This document shows positions 20,247 to 32,320 of a stretch of DNA of 64,000 nt, one piece after another. This DNA comes from Tremella fuciformis (lineage: Eukaryota; Basidiomycota; Tremellomycetes; Tremellales; Tremellaceae), in NCBI GenBank assembly GCA_032768795.1, contig CP136490.1, positions 1,674,001 through 1,738,000 on the forward strand, given 5' to 3'. How positions within the stretch are numbered: the stretch's first letter is position 1; every line of letters starts with the position of its first letter. Under the pieces are notes generated by a model. That model made no database searches. It saw only the letters and a list, made by a program, of their open reading frames with translations, and was not told where the DNA came from. The translations under genes and the position numbers were made by a program.

Positions 20247-23200
20247 ATGGCAGAGGAGGGCGACACCCCGACAGCTCTCGACCTCCTGATCAATGCCATC
20301 AGAGGCCCGCCATATGCCAGGGAAGATGGAGAGCTGCCGCAAGCCGAGGACACCGTCACGAACCTCGCGCAGTACCTGCCTCCCGCTGTAAGTAGTCCTC
20401 ACATCCTCGAGGTGATGACTGACGGGAGAGGAGGCAGGTAGCTCATCAGCGGGTCTCGTGGACCAGGCAAAGGTCATCGACATTCTCACAAAACTCAGCC
20501 TTGCCTCCGAGCAAATCCCACGATCAGCCCAAGCCTTGGCAAACGGCCTGACGCGTGTCGAAGTATGGCATCCGACAACCGCCCAGAAGAGTTATGCGGC
20601 GGAGCGGAGGTCAGCTCTCGACTGGATGTTGATCTAAGCTCAATATTATAGAGTCTTGACGCCTTCCCCATTACTGCGCGTGTCTGGCCCACTAGCATCG
20701 TCATTGACGAACGCCACCGTCTCCACCCGTTACCTCGCTGCCGACGCCGAAATAACCTCCAGCCAGACCCACCATGTCCCCCTCGACCCCCTCGCAGACC
20801 CGCCGCTTCCTTCAGGGATGCCGGCAAGAAGGGCTGAAAGGGAGCGACGACACCGCCGGATGAAAGCACTCGCGGCTCGAAAAGGTTTCGCAGCTACATT
20901 GGCCATGGAGAAGCGAAAATTGATCGCGCGAGAGCGAGAGGTCCTGCAGGACGGCTTAGCTTTCTCTGGATTATGGGCCGGAGGCAAGAAGGGGAAAGAG
21001 AAGCATTTCAAGCTCGAATTGAAGATTGGTCAACCCGGCGAAGACGCCCTCCCTGTCATTCTCGATCCACCGGTCCTCGAGCCACCGACAGAACACACGA
21101 GTCCTGGTGTCTTGGCCATCCATCCTGCTTTCGGTCAAGCAGATGTCGCTGCTCTTGGGGAAATCTTCGGCACTGGCGACCTCGATGGGCTGTCGGGCTT
21201 GCGAGATCACGAAGAAATAGATCGTGCTTTGCTCAATCTTTCCGACCACATGCCGACCGATCTGGGAGCGTCCGAAGGCCCTCTTCAGACAGAAGACACA
21301 CTGCAGAGCGGGGACGAACCCTCAGATGACATCCCGCAGTTGAACACCGCTCCAGATGGGGAAGAAACGTCTGAAATAACGATAGCCCCGGTCTCAGCAG
21401 CGCCGGCTCCTCCTGCATGGGCTACATTCCCATCCCCTGCTATTGACATGGTATCCAAGCCGTCCATCAGAACTGCCAAGTCCAGGATAACCGCTACATT
21501 TCTCACTACGAGCTCTGTTTTCGGTCTATGGACCCGCATACACTCTCAAACCGTACGCACGAAGTACATGAAGGTCGACCTCGAGCCTGCACAGCCCGGA
21601 CTCGGGGGAGGGTCTGGAGCTGGAACATCTTCAGCCAAGTTCGCGGCCAAGACTGGGAAGTGGACGCCCTTTCGCTTCGAAGTGGTATCACTAGCCGAAA
21701 TGCCCGTGGCGGACTCGAAGCGACCCAAACGAGAGGAGAGTGAGCATATCCTAACGTATGGCTCGGTGGTGACCCTGGTCGATCTTCATACTGGCGTGCG
21801 CTCGGACCCTCTGCGACTGCTTAAGGTGGAGAAAGGCGAAGTCGAAGTTGGCGTTGATCATGGTCAACCAATCAGCGTCCTTCAGCGACTGGGATTGGTT
21901 CGGGTCGATGAGAATGAATCACAGAGCAGGTGGTACCTCAGCGCACCAGGAGCCAGAGCAGGCGGCGCCGAACTCATGACGCCCGAGCAAATAGCGTCTA
22001 TCCGACGAAGAAAGGTTCCCGCACGGTCCACTCTCGCAGCTGGAGAAGAGACACTGGCTGGGGCAGACGAGGCGAGCAGACCGAAGAAGAAAGTCCGGAC
22101 AAGACGACACGCCTTGGCGAAGGCCGTCGTTGCTGAAGACGAAGAAGGCAGCACCCTTGCGGACCTCGAATGGGCTCAAGCTGCGGTCGAGACAAGACCA
22201 AACGGGACAGACACCGACGTTGTCGTGGACAAGGTCGAGGACTGGATGTGCTGGATCATCGGAGGTGTCTGTAAGTTTGCGCAGAACACGTCATCCATGA
22301 GGCTCGCTTATGCAAAGCATCTTTCTCGTATTCCTTCTTCGACACGGTGAACTGGCCTAGCATGCCGTCCGCGGTCAATGATCCTCCTCGACTGCTCGCT
22401 GACCCGATCATGAATGCCGAGCAGACAACTTTGCAGTTGACTCTCTCCCCCTCTGCCGAAGGGATGAGCGTCTACCTTGGACCACTGCAGCCTCTTCGTG
22501 TCTCTTTGTGGCGGTCGACTGCGACAGACGATGGCATCTCCAAACCCGCGACCGCCCTGAGTCGTCCCCCGAGCAATCACCAGGAGCTCATGAGCCCTTT
22601 CCCAAGTAGCACTGAGCATATTATCTTTGTCCTCGAGCTGCCACCGAGACACACAGTCCAGGCCAAGATCAAGGAGCTTCAGAGTGACCCGCCTACGAAT
22701 CTCGATCAGCCAGTCGTCGACAATGCCGAGCCGGGTATCATACAGGCGACCGACGAATCGAGCCTCTGGCTTCAACACGATGAGGCCATAAGTGGTCAGC
22801 CGGACGAGGAGGCGAATAGCCACACAATCGATACCGAAACCCTGCAACAAGCGACAGAGCAAAGCCAACCCGTCGAGGAGACAGCTGCAGGGACGGTCAC
22901 TGAGACGGTCGACCAGTCTTTGCAGACTCTGCAGGACCAAAACGTGCAGGAACAGCTGGCTCGTGACCACATCGAGCTCATCGACCCGGAACTTCAGAAC
23001 CTTGCGGATGTCGAGTCGCATCCGGCAGAGACGGAGGTGAAAGCGGAATCCGCCAGGCAGCCGGTCGTTGCTCATCTCCCACAACAGTCGTACGGAGCGG
23101 AGAAGGGCCCGTTGGCTATGCCCTTGGTACTGATCAGGCCGACTGACGGGGTGGGCTTTTGCTTGGGCAAAGGGCTGTCCGTCGTACCTGGTGGCGAAGA

Positions 23201-23284
23201 AGAGGGCGCGCAACTCCGTGAGTTGCTGCCGCAGCCGAGAAGCTCTACTGACTCGCAGGTCTATGTATCGCCGACTGCTTGTGA
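20247..23284 (+). CDS. CSL-family (CBF1/Su(H)/LAG-1) DNA-binding transcription factor
   Basis: Proposed exons: 20247-20387, 20467-20609, 20652-22270, 22318-23217, 23259-23284 (942 aa). Removing 20610-20651 creates TTAQKSYAAERR/VLTPSPLLRVSGP, the CSL N-terminal Rel-like DNA-contact region. Further on are FGLWTRIHSQTVRTKYM and the beta-trefoil motifs AKTGKWTPFRFEV, YGSVVTLVDLHTGVRSDP, LQRLGLVRVD and RWYLSAPGARAGG, followed by the Rel-like C-terminal domain (WMCWIIGGVSSFSYSFFD). The large acidic insertions between blocks are typical of fungal CSL proteins (S. pombe Cbf11/Cbf12). The last intron (41 nt, CTGACTCGCAG) gives a short tail. If it is retained the frame continues to 23312. The first intron boundary (79 nt) is the least certain. 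Fungal CSL proteins regulate lipid metabolism and cell-cycle or adhesion genes and have no Notch partner. Confidence 0.85.
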
Positions 23285-23379
23285 TCTTGCGTGTTGTACT
23301 CTGATCAGCTAATCAAGGATTGCTATGAAATGCATGTGAGAAAATGCGCATGGGATGAATGTGCGATTGCAATGTGCTG

Positions 23380-26300
23380 CTATGCGGTCTCTGCGAAAGG
23401 GTCCTTGCGGGCCTCCTTTAATGCCTCGTCGCTCATGTCTAAATACCTCGAGTACCCTGGTTTCTTCATGATGCCATCCGCGCCAAGCACACCCGCAGCC
23501 GCGGACAGGCGCACGGGTCTGCCTGTCTTCCTGTTCATCCTCTCTCCGCCAAGCGCCACAACGGCATCTTCGGCCATTTCGAACATGTCGTCCGCACGGA
23601 CGATATCCCGGATGACGGGCATGTAGTCGGTAAATAGGGAAGGGTGAGGTAGGAGGTACGAGTTGAGCGAGATGAGCGGGTCCAGAATGGGAAGGAGGGA
23701 ACGTGAATAGTGTGCACGCCGAGCGGGTAGGTCGCGCACGTCTGCTGAGAGGGTGAGAGGGTGCAGGGCCGAGGCGATGGCTGTGCATGCGTCGTATGCC
23801 ACTGAGCCGAGGCACGGTCGATCGTCGTGCAACGGAGGCTTGACCAGTTGACGGATGCCGACCATGTCGTCTGCTGTGGTACTGTATCGGTCGATGTCGG
23901 TGACATCCATCTCTGCCCAAGTCGGCGGAGTGAGGGCATCTGCCAGCGAGCGCAATTCGACCGCCCGTGAGGCCGGCACGAAGTCTGGTGGCGCTGTCTC
24001 TGTAGGCGACTGTGTTTCAAATTCACTCTCGCCGGCGCGCTCGAGCTGCATCTGAACAATGGCACGACGCAGGTCGAATACCCCCAGAGGCTCGTTGCCA
24101 TTCGGCGGCAGAGGGCGATCGAGCACATTCTGAGGAGTAATCGTACAACGGTGATGCAGATGCGCAGCATAACCAGGCTGGAGAACACCAGAATGCCTGG
24201 CGAGGCTATCGAGATAGGAGATGGCCAGATCAGCAGGTGCCGGCTGAAAGTGCAGGACAGTCTGCAGGGGTAGCTGTTCAAGAGGCACGCTAGATGGATC
24301 TGGACTTCAGTGCGTGCCATTAGCGCGAATGAACAACATACCATTGCACGTGAGGACGATCGGCCGGCGAGATTCGGCGATGAGAGACACGACGGCAGGC
24401 CAGAAGGTCGTCTCCTCTTCGAACAGTATATCCACTTCGTCGATCAGAATTAGGGACTGTCGCACGGTCGCCTCTTTCTTCTCGGCGACTTGAGCAGTAT
24501 GGTCATCATCCTCGTCAATGTCAATCGGTTCGTGCACAGAGCCTTGACTGCCGAGAACCGGACTGCTCTGCCTCTGCTTCTTGCCGAAAAAGCCTTTGAT
24601 CGCATCCTTCTTATCCTTCTTCTCTTCCGAAGAGACGACAAGATGATTCCTCCCGACGTCACCGACCCAGCTGGCCACGTTGCCGCCAGTGCGTTTACCC
24701 ATCCCCGGATTGACCTCGAAGACCTCCCACCCGAGCTCGGCTGCAGCAGCATACACGGCTGCCGACTTGCCTGATCCGTTCGGTCCAGCAAGCATAATTG
24801 TATTCGTCAAGCGAACGTCTAGAGGAGTGTAGGCACCAGGGCGTTCGCCAAGCGCCAAATCAGGCTCCTCATAGGGCTCTTGCACCTCGTCTTCAGATTC
24901 CTCCTCGACTGGATCTCCGAACATTCCGATGTCGTCTACGATCCACCCATCGTCGTTCTGCCTTTTTGAACGTCGGACTTTTCGCTGGACGCGCAAAGCT
25001 GAAGAGCCCGGCCGGGCCGAGCGTAGCTGCAGAGTCAAAAGCCATTGTACGAGGTAGGTCGATTCGACTTCATTTCCCAAGACTTCGGCCGCACGACGAG
25101 GTGCGAAGCGCTCGCACCAGCCCTCTTGTTTTGAGCGCTTGGCGGACGTAGCTTTGTTCGACAAGGATGAGATGGCAGGATGATCCGTGAATTGAGTCTC
25201 GAAGCGATGCCCATTGCCGTTCGTTCGGCTGGAAGCCGTGACAGGTCGAGGTGGGTCTTCGCGCACAAGCACACTTCGCCAGAAACCGAGATCTTTGCTG
25301 AGTGATTGGCGAGAGCGAGACTGACGACCTCGCCTCTCGCACGCCGACGAGGTCGAGGATTCGCCGTTACGATCAACGCATGATCCTGTATGATTTGGCC
25401 ATATGCCTCCGGGCAACGGCGCCACTGGTTCCTCTCCCTCTTTGACGCCATTTCCCCATCCTTTCTGCTCCCCGACAGTGGCGCGTCCAGCGCCGTTCAT
25501 GGCGAAGAAAGCATGCACCTTCTTCTTAGGTGGTGCTCGACTGGTACTGGGCGCCTCGCTGGGAGGAGCCGTTGCCGCTGTCGCCGCAGTAGTCGCTGAC
25601 GGGGCATCAGAGAGCACCGAGCTATCCCTGGATGCAGAACCTTTGCCATTGGGCGCTAAGTGAGCAAAGAATGCGTGCGGGCGTTTGTTGTCGCTGGCGA
25701 ACACCAGTTTCCTGCGCCCAGGTTTCTCAGATCCCTCTTCTACGGCGATAGGATCATGAGCAGCGCCTTTGCCCGGGGTTGTCTCGACATCTATCGGATC
25801 ATGAGAAGCACCTTTGCTTGAACTTGACAAAGTCCGTTGTATGCGCAGTATGGGATGAGTCGTATGAAGGGCGGAAGGGCGATCGATGGACGAGCTGTCG
25901 CCTTCCTCGTCCGGATCGACAGGATCGGACGACAGCACGATCGTAGGCGGACTTGGCAGTCGAGAGAGGGACGGCTGGGAGAGATGCGAGACTTGCGACT
26001 TTCTCGGACGCCCACGCTTCTTCTTCTCAGGAGACGCGGCGGCTGAAGTCGGTCAGCGAGGATGACCTCACGAGCCGCGAAGAGGACTCACGGCTGGGTG
26101 CTGCTTCCTCTGCGAGACCGCCCATGTCCACATCCTCTCCGGATGCAGCATGTCCATTCAGACCATTCTGCTCGTTCTGCCCATTTGGTCCAGGCTTCCC
26201 CTTCGCTCTGGTCGACTTGGTCCGCTTCATCATATCCCTCACCTCCGCCTCCTCCCCATCCCCCTTCTTCGCCTTGCCCTTCCGCGCAACTGCCCCGTCG

Positions 26301-26611
26301 GTCCCATTTGGGAGGTTCGGCGCCCCTTCCTCCTGCAGAGCTTCAGCCCTTACGGGATCTTGCTGGTGCTCGACGGTCCAGCCAGTCGTGCCGGGTTTGA
26401 GCCGCGCCTGACCTTGATCAGGCGCAGCCTTGCGTTTTCGTCTAGCCGCCGGCTGCTGGGCTGCTGGAGGCGTCGCCGAGCTCCCCTCTTTACCTTTGCC
26501 GCCTCCGAGGAAGAAGAGGATGGAGCGGCGCGGTACAGATGGGCCGGGCTCGTCTTGCGTTGCCTCGGGGGCTGGCATGTCACCTGTATGCGTTTCGGGT
26601 TCGGCTGACAT
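23380..26611 (-). CDS. ELG1: Elg1/ATAD5-like AAA+ ATPase, PCNA unloader
   Basis: Exons, right to left: 26611-26092, 26042-24342, 24299-23380 (1046 aa). The AAA+ core has Walker A AGPNGSGKS (about residues 592-600) and Walker B SLILIDEVDILFEE (about 710-723), then RRPIVLTCND, which is completed only after splicing 24300-24341. The RFC-like helical C-terminus follows (LPLQTVLHFQPAP; MPVIRDIVRADDMFE). The disordered N-terminal half holds SILFFL (30-35), two HAFFA motifs (about 296 and 349) and an AT-hook-like KKKRGRPRK (about 180-188). Family role: the Elg1 RFC-like complex removes PCNA from chromatin after replication. Open sequence upstream of 26611 reaches 26905, but the MSAEPETHTG start fits the leader best. 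The gene converges on the CSL gene with 95 bases between stops. Confidence 0.9.
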
Positions 26612-26996
26612 TGCGAAGGAGGATCTGGGCCAGCCAGCCGAAGTGGAGGAAGCGGTTCCGCCTATCGAGCGCCTGGCATGGCTTGCCAATGACTGCCTGT
26701 GGCCTGTGCCAACAGCCAGACAGGATTGGGGCACACAACGCCGATGTGTAGAGGATTGCAAGACAAAAGACGGAAAAAGTGGACGAAAAGAGATCGGACG
26801 GGGTGACGCGACCTGGTGGACCATTTTGATGTCATTTGGACGCGTCTTCATCATCTCCCTCCTCCACCGATTTCTGACTCGCCATGCACATGAGTTTCTA
26901 TGCAAAATGCCAGGTATGAACTGTGTGTCTAGTAATACAGGATGCTCTATGATGCCCCAGGATACGTATAATGCTTGAGTTGGGTGTTTGGTCCTC
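26612..26996. promoter_or_regulatory. Tandem intergenic region: 3' end of the fusion gene to ELG1 start
   Basis: About 385 bases between two minus-strand genes. They should hold the ELG1 upstream region. The plus-strand sequence is A/T-richer near 26780-26950 than the flanking exons. No element was identified with confidence. Confidence 0.35.
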
Positions 26997-29900
26997 CTAG
27001 ACCAGCTTCTTCTCCTCCCTCGCCTCCTCTTTGCCGCTCACAAAGTTCAGGAATTTGGATGCGTTCCGATGCACCATCATCAGCCCGAGTAGGGCGGGCA
27101 GATACCACAGGCTGATGAAGAAAAGCCGCTTGGCCGCCGCGTCTGTCGTGGTTCTCCAAAAGACCCAAGCACTTTGGGCGAAGATGGCGTTGGGCACGAG
27201 GGATGTGGCGGCGAATGACCAGTCGACACTGCCGGATAACGGGGCGAGCACTGAGCTGATAGGAATCAACAGCACTGCGTGACGCAGGGATACCAGGGCA
27301 TTGAGGCGCGGGGAGAGAACGGATAGCATGGGATAGCCGGAAACGGCGTAGTGTTGTCGGATGAGATGCGACAGGGCGTTGAAGTGAGGAAACTGCCACG
27401 AGAATAGCAATGCGAACAATGTGAGGGGAGTGAGCGGATTGGGTGTGCTGGGCAGGTCAGAACCAGGGGTGTTAAGTAGCAGCGGCTGATCGGGTGTCGG
27501 GATAAGCGATCCGCCTGTTGCTGTCCAGCCCATCAAGGGAGTGATGGATCCGACAACCGCGCCAACCCATGTGTTGGCAACTGTGAAGCGCTTCATGGGC
27601 GTATACACAGCGGCGTACAGGACAAGGTTGCCGAGGCCGAGAGCAGCGGTCATCGGGTTGCAACCGTAGTACAGGATAGCGCCGCCCAGGACGGTACAGA
27701 CAAGACCGAAAACCGCCGCATGGAAAGGAGTGATCCGCCTGGTGACTAAAGGTCGCACACGGGTACGCGGGGTCTGAGCGTCGAGTGGAATCTCAAGGAT
27801 CTGGTTGAAGGTGTTGGCGGCAGTCGAAGTGAGGAAGGTACCAATAGTCAGGTTGAGCAGCAGTGGTAGCGAAGTTGGCAATGGCGAGAGAGCGAGACCA
27901 GTAGTCGCTGTCAAAACCATGAGAATTGACAGGTTCCGCTTTGACAGTTGCGAGTATACGCCAATCAGCCGCCGAAGACTCAGCGGTGGGACCGGTTTGT
28001 ACGAATCAAGCAGTGCTGTAGGCGCTTGCGGGGGAGGCAGGTCTAGCTCGGGAAAGATTGGCGGCTGGGCTTGAGCAGCATGAACGATTGTGGTGATACG
28101 AGGCAGATAGGGCACAGGGTGCGCGGAGAAGAATGGCTTCGATACAGCATCGGAGTGGGTGGAGCGGCGCGAGGGCTGGCGTTGTACCGAACGGCCGGTA
28201 TGGTATGATCGTCGTTGTTGACCAGCGAACGGAGAGCTCGCCTGCACAGTCACCGAGGATGGTTTTACTGTCACGGTCGCGTCGACGGGCGGTCTCTCAG
28301 CCTCAGGCTCCGCTTCGCCGACAGTCTGGGGCTGTCCAATCTTGGCCATCTGCCCCTCGACCATCTTCCTGAATTTCCCGCCCCTACGGGAAATGAGATC
28401 AGCATAAGACCCATCCTCGACCACCGCTCCACCATCGAGAAGGACTACTCGTTCAGCCGAGGCGATCGATGAGAGGCGATGAGCGACGAGAATCACAGTG
28501 ATGTCAGACTCCAGGAAAAGCCTCTTCAGAGCAGAGTTGACTGCTCTTTCAGACTCCGAATCTAGTGCGCTGGTGGCTTCATCCATGAGCAGCACGGAGG
28601 GGTTTCCAATCAGCGCTCTGGCAATGGCAATCCGCTGTCGCTGGCCGCCTGACATGCTGGATTTGTTGATCACCGTGTCGTAGCCTTCAGGAAGACGATT
28701 GATGAAGTCGCAGTTGGCCACGTTTGCCGCACGGACGATCTCCTCCCGAGTAGCCTCAGGATGCCCGTATGCGATGTTCTCAGCGATAGTGCCGGCAAAG
28801 AGGATCGGATCCTGAGGCACAAAACCGATACGTGATCGCCAAGACTCCGGGATAAACTGCTTAATGTCTTGGCCGTCGAACAGAACTGAGCCCTTTGTGG
28901 GGTCGTAAAATCGGAGCAGGAGTAGTTGCACCGAGCTCTTGCCACTGCCACTACCGCCCCTCAAGATCAGTACTGCCTCCCACACAAGAAGCAGGCCACG
29001 TACACCAGGGCGATGCGCTCGCCTTTGTCGATTCGCAAATTCAGCCCGTCCAGAACGTGCGCATTGGGTCGAGCAGGATATGCGAACTGCACGCCTCGAA
29101 GCTCGATCGAGCCGTTCCTTTGAGGGGCTACAACTTCGCCAGTCCCAAGAGGGATGGGCGAAGGAAGCGCGTGGAGACTCGTGATACGCTGCGAGGCTCC
29201 GACGCCTTTCATGAGACCGGTGAAGAAGCCAGCAATGGCTGTCTTGAGCTCTGACTGGCAGACTCGACATATGGACTCACTATTCAAGCTCCACTCTATC
29301 CAGTTGACGTAAATGAGCAACGAGGTCATGTCTCCAATGGTGATCTCGCCACGCTTGACCAGGAATCCCCCGTAGAGAAGCAATCCTATCATGCCGATAT
29401 CTCCAGCTACCTCGTTGACATTCTGGAATATGCCGTTCGCCACAGTCTCCTTCTTCTGCAGGGAGTACACCTCGTTCACCTTGTCGGCGAAGCGCTCCTT
29501 CTCGGTGGGCTGGGTGTTCGACGCGGTGACAGTACGATGTGCTGAGAGACGCTCCTCCGCCAGTTTGCTCATATTCCCTAGCGCTTCCTGTGTCTTCAAG
29601 GAGAGTTTTCGGATGTATTTTCCGTAAAAGTAGGAGGAGACCGAGATGGGCGGAATGACCAACAGCATGCAGACGGTGAGCGATGGCGAGAGGAACCACA
29701 TGGCGCCGACGCCAACTGCGGCCGACAGGACAGCCTTGAGACCCTCCCCGAGGTTCTCACTAAGCGATTGACCGATTATAGAAGTGTCTTGTCCTAGGCG
29801 TGAGAGGGCATCGCCAACGCCGGCGGTCTCGATGTGGGAAGGAGGCAGAGCAAGGAACTTGTCGTAGGTCTGGTTACTGCATGATCAGTCGCGTTCTTCT

Positions 29901-30654
29901 TATACACCATATACCGTGCTCACCGGATTCGCGCCACAGTCCGCTGGCCAGCTAGTCTCAAGGCAATGCTCCTTCCAGAGTTGGCAGCAGCCCCAATGAG
30001 CAGAGCGACGGTGATGGCTCCCATCGCGTATTCGAGGGGCAAGCCGAAGAGCAAGGTCGCCTCTGAGCCTGGGGCGAAGAAGTCGATGATACGTCCGATG
30101 GCCCACGGCCATGTCAGGTTGATGGCGGTGCTGATACCCAGACATACGATACCGATGGAGATGATGGGCAACTGGGGACGAGCGAATGACAGGAGTTTAA
30201 GCAGTGATGCGGTGTCCGGGGTGGACTGGGTGGTCGCAGGCGGTTGAGCCGGAGAGGGAGTTGGCGCAGGTGGCTGAGCGGAAGGGTCTGGGAGCTCCAC
30301 ATATGGTGGCGGTCTCGGTACTCCGGCCGCTGGGTCGTACAATGTTTGAGGATCTGCGGGCTTTCTTGCATTCTCCTCTGTGGGTGATGCCGGCTTCGTC
30401 TCGGTCGATTGGTGCCGAAGGGATTGCAGAGTGTGACTCAAGCCGACCCTATTCACCACCGAGCGGTGTGCGCTGAGTTGGCGGGATATCAATGGTGATG
30501 CTCGCGGTAGCACAGCTGCTCTCGGTGCAGCATGCACCCATCTCGCCGAGGTGTTCCGAAGATGAGGGACGATGCGAGATGGGCCGACGTCCGAGGGGGC
30601 GGCGACGAGCCACACTGACCTCCCGAGGCCAATGCCTTGTCTCAGGATCATCAT
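26997..30654 (-). CDS. MDL1-COX10: In-frame fusion: mitochondrial MDL-type ABC half-transporter plus COX10 heme O synthase
   Basis: Exons, right to left: 30654-29924, 29876-29281, 29238-29004, 28959-26997 (1174 aa). The N-terminus is a long Arg/Ser mitochondrial-type leader. A transmembrane domain follows, then an ATP-binding cassette with Walker A GGSGSGKS (522-529, formed by removing intron 28960-29003), signature SMSGGQ (622-627), Walker B VLLMDE (643-648) and H-loop His681. Without any stop the frame continues through a ~110-residue linker (about 730-845, including RRSYHTGRSVQRQPSRRS). It then enters a complete protoheme IX farnesyltransferase: SKRNLSILMVLTATTG, NTFNQILEIPLDAQTPRTRVRP (a polyprenyl-diphosphate-binding N-x3-E-x3-D type motif), PMKRFTVANTWVGAVVGS, FSWQFPHFNALS. 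No Met codon lies between 726 and 867. Intron 29239-29280 is a stop-free 42-mer. Both halves are inner-membrane proteins. Confidence 0.88.
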
Positions 30655-30910
30655 GAAGATGCTCCAAAACCTCGCGCGTGGGTGCCAGTCCAGTGGAGGT
30701 AGACAGGCTAGGACGTGAACGACAACGTTTGCAACGATGCCGACTGACTTTCGTCTACCCCACGAAGCTACTCCGGCCAGCCGAAGATTGGGATTAAATG
30801 GGAAAAATAGAGAGAGAATATCGAAAAGTCAGAACCAAGGTGGTCCGTTCTGCGTTTGGTATTGCGTTGCTCCTCAGCTGCGCGGGTATTCGACTTGAAT
30901 CGCCGCCAAG
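30655..30910. promoter_or_regulatory. Divergent promoter, ABC-COX10 fusion / UTP11
   Basis: 256 bases shared by two divergent genes. An A-rich patch (GGGAAAAATAGAGAGAGAA, about 30800-30818) precedes UTP11. No TATA box was identified. Confidence 0.4.
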
Positions 30911-31999
30911 ATGGTCGCCTCCTCCTTGAGAAGTAGGTCGTAGGCCGTACTGGGAGCTTAAGCTGACTGGCAGACTCTATGGCTCGGCGGAACCACAAAG
31001 AGCGCGCCCAACCGCTACATCGTCAACGGCTCGGTCTGCTAGAGAAGCACAAGGATTATGTTCACCGAGCGCGAGACTACAAGTCCAAGCAGGATCGCAT
31101 CCGGAAACTGCGGGAGAAGGCGGCCTTCCGGAATAAGGATGAATTCTACTGGGGCATGATCAAGGGCAAGACTCAGGACGGCGTGGCGATTGGCGATCGG
31201 GGGAACGAGGCGCTCAACACGGATCTGGTCAAAGTGCTCAAGACTCAGGATTTGGGCTACGTGCGGCTGCAGATCGCTGCGGATGAGAAGGTCAGCTCTT
31301 CCAGCTGGACGTGCGCGTGGGGCTGAGATGGTAGAAAGTGACCAAGTTGCGTCAGGAGCTCCAGGTGACGATGCCGACAGCCAAAGGTGGCGCCGAGGAG
31401 GAGTGGGGCGCAGCTGAGGAATTGGCCGAAGTTGAGAAGCTTGCGGAGATGGGAGTGGTCCTTCGTCCGCAGGCTTCGTCTAGCTCGGGGCGGAGGAAAG
31501 GCAAAGGCAAGGCGGTTAGCGCACCTACCGGACACGTCGTGTTTGTCGATGATCGCGAAACCTGTACGTCTCTGATCTGTCTTGGGAATTCGGCACTGAT
31601 CTCGTAGTCGAGTCCTACGCCGAACTAGATCACCCTATAGATACCCCCAGCGAGGCCGAAGCCACAGCGGAAGACCTTGGATGGGTAGTCTCGGAACAAC
31701 CGCCTTCGAAGAAAGCAGTACCGCCAGCAAACGTCAATATCGAAGATACAGCAGAGGCGGCCCGCGAACACCGGATAGAGCTCCTTACTACCCTGTCGGC
31801 CTACTTGGGGCGGATACGACTTCTGCGTCAAGCGGAAGCCAAGTTGAGTACGACCAAAGCTATGATGGGCAAAGGCGCCTCGACAAAAGTGCGAGAGTCG
31901 GCATATGTGGAGGATGATACACGGCCGGAGGACAAGAATGGGGAGAGGAAGCGCTTCCAGGGCAAACTGTTCAAGTGGAAGTCGGAGCGGAAAAAGTAG
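30911..31999 (+). CDS. UTP11: U3 snoRNA-associated protein 11 of the SSU processome
   Basis: Exons 30911-30932, 30974-31290, 31335-31563, 31608-31999 (319 aa). The 22-nt first exon contributes MVASSLR and the 41-nt intron completes [17 protein letters not shown], the invariant N-terminus of Utp11. [17 protein letters not shown] and [12 protein letters not shown] follow. A Lys-rich linker and the family's C-terminal [10 protein letters not shown] end are present. Role from family: nucleolar 18S rRNA maturation within the U3 processome. The second and third introns are 44 nt each. Confidence 0.94.
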
Positions 32000-32320
32000 T
32001 GTTTGGCCTCATTTCAGTGGTACATCTAGCATCCTCATACCTTGTTGTTGCAACTATACTGGTCGAACCCTTCATTGTGACAAGTCACGCGACCGATTTC
32101 TGTGGTTCAAGGTTGCGGACCAAAACTTCTCGTTCAAATGCAATGCAGGTCGAAAGGACAACACGCTCTTGAGTGGATACCGGACAAAGAGCTGTAAGAC
32201 ATGAACATACGGTGCATAAAAGTCGTGATGAAAATGCTACAAAGCAAGCAGAACATAAGAGGGACGAACGGTCCAGGGCGATCGAACAGCTCGGATGGCA
32301 ACACAATCAGGCTTGAAATA
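32000..32320. other. Convergent intergenic region, UTP11 / SDH8
   Basis: 321 bases between converging genes; presumably both 3' UTRs. No structured RNA was recognised. Confidence 0.4.

Noticed and set aside
22308..23213. 301-codon minus-strand frame
   Set aside because: Antisense to CSL exon 4, whose plus-strand product has clear CSL motifs.
26612..26905. Longer N-terminus for ELG1 from an upstream ATG at 26905
   Set aside because: The extension has no ordered or conserved-looking sequence and would occupy most of the promoter; MSAEPETHTG at 26611 is the better start.
28080..28400. Separate COX10 gene starting between the ABC and UbiA domains
   Set aside because: There is no Met codon in frame from residue 726 to 867 and no stop before it. 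I also looked for introns that would add a stop (for example GTCAAC ... CGCCAG, 47 nt) but none is needed for phase or motif.
32040..32130. Possible tRNA gene (GGTCGAACCC / GGGTTCGACC)
   Set aside because: A B-box-like word occurs but no acceptor, D or anticodon stem can be drawn around it. A similar word near 40340 fails for the same reason.
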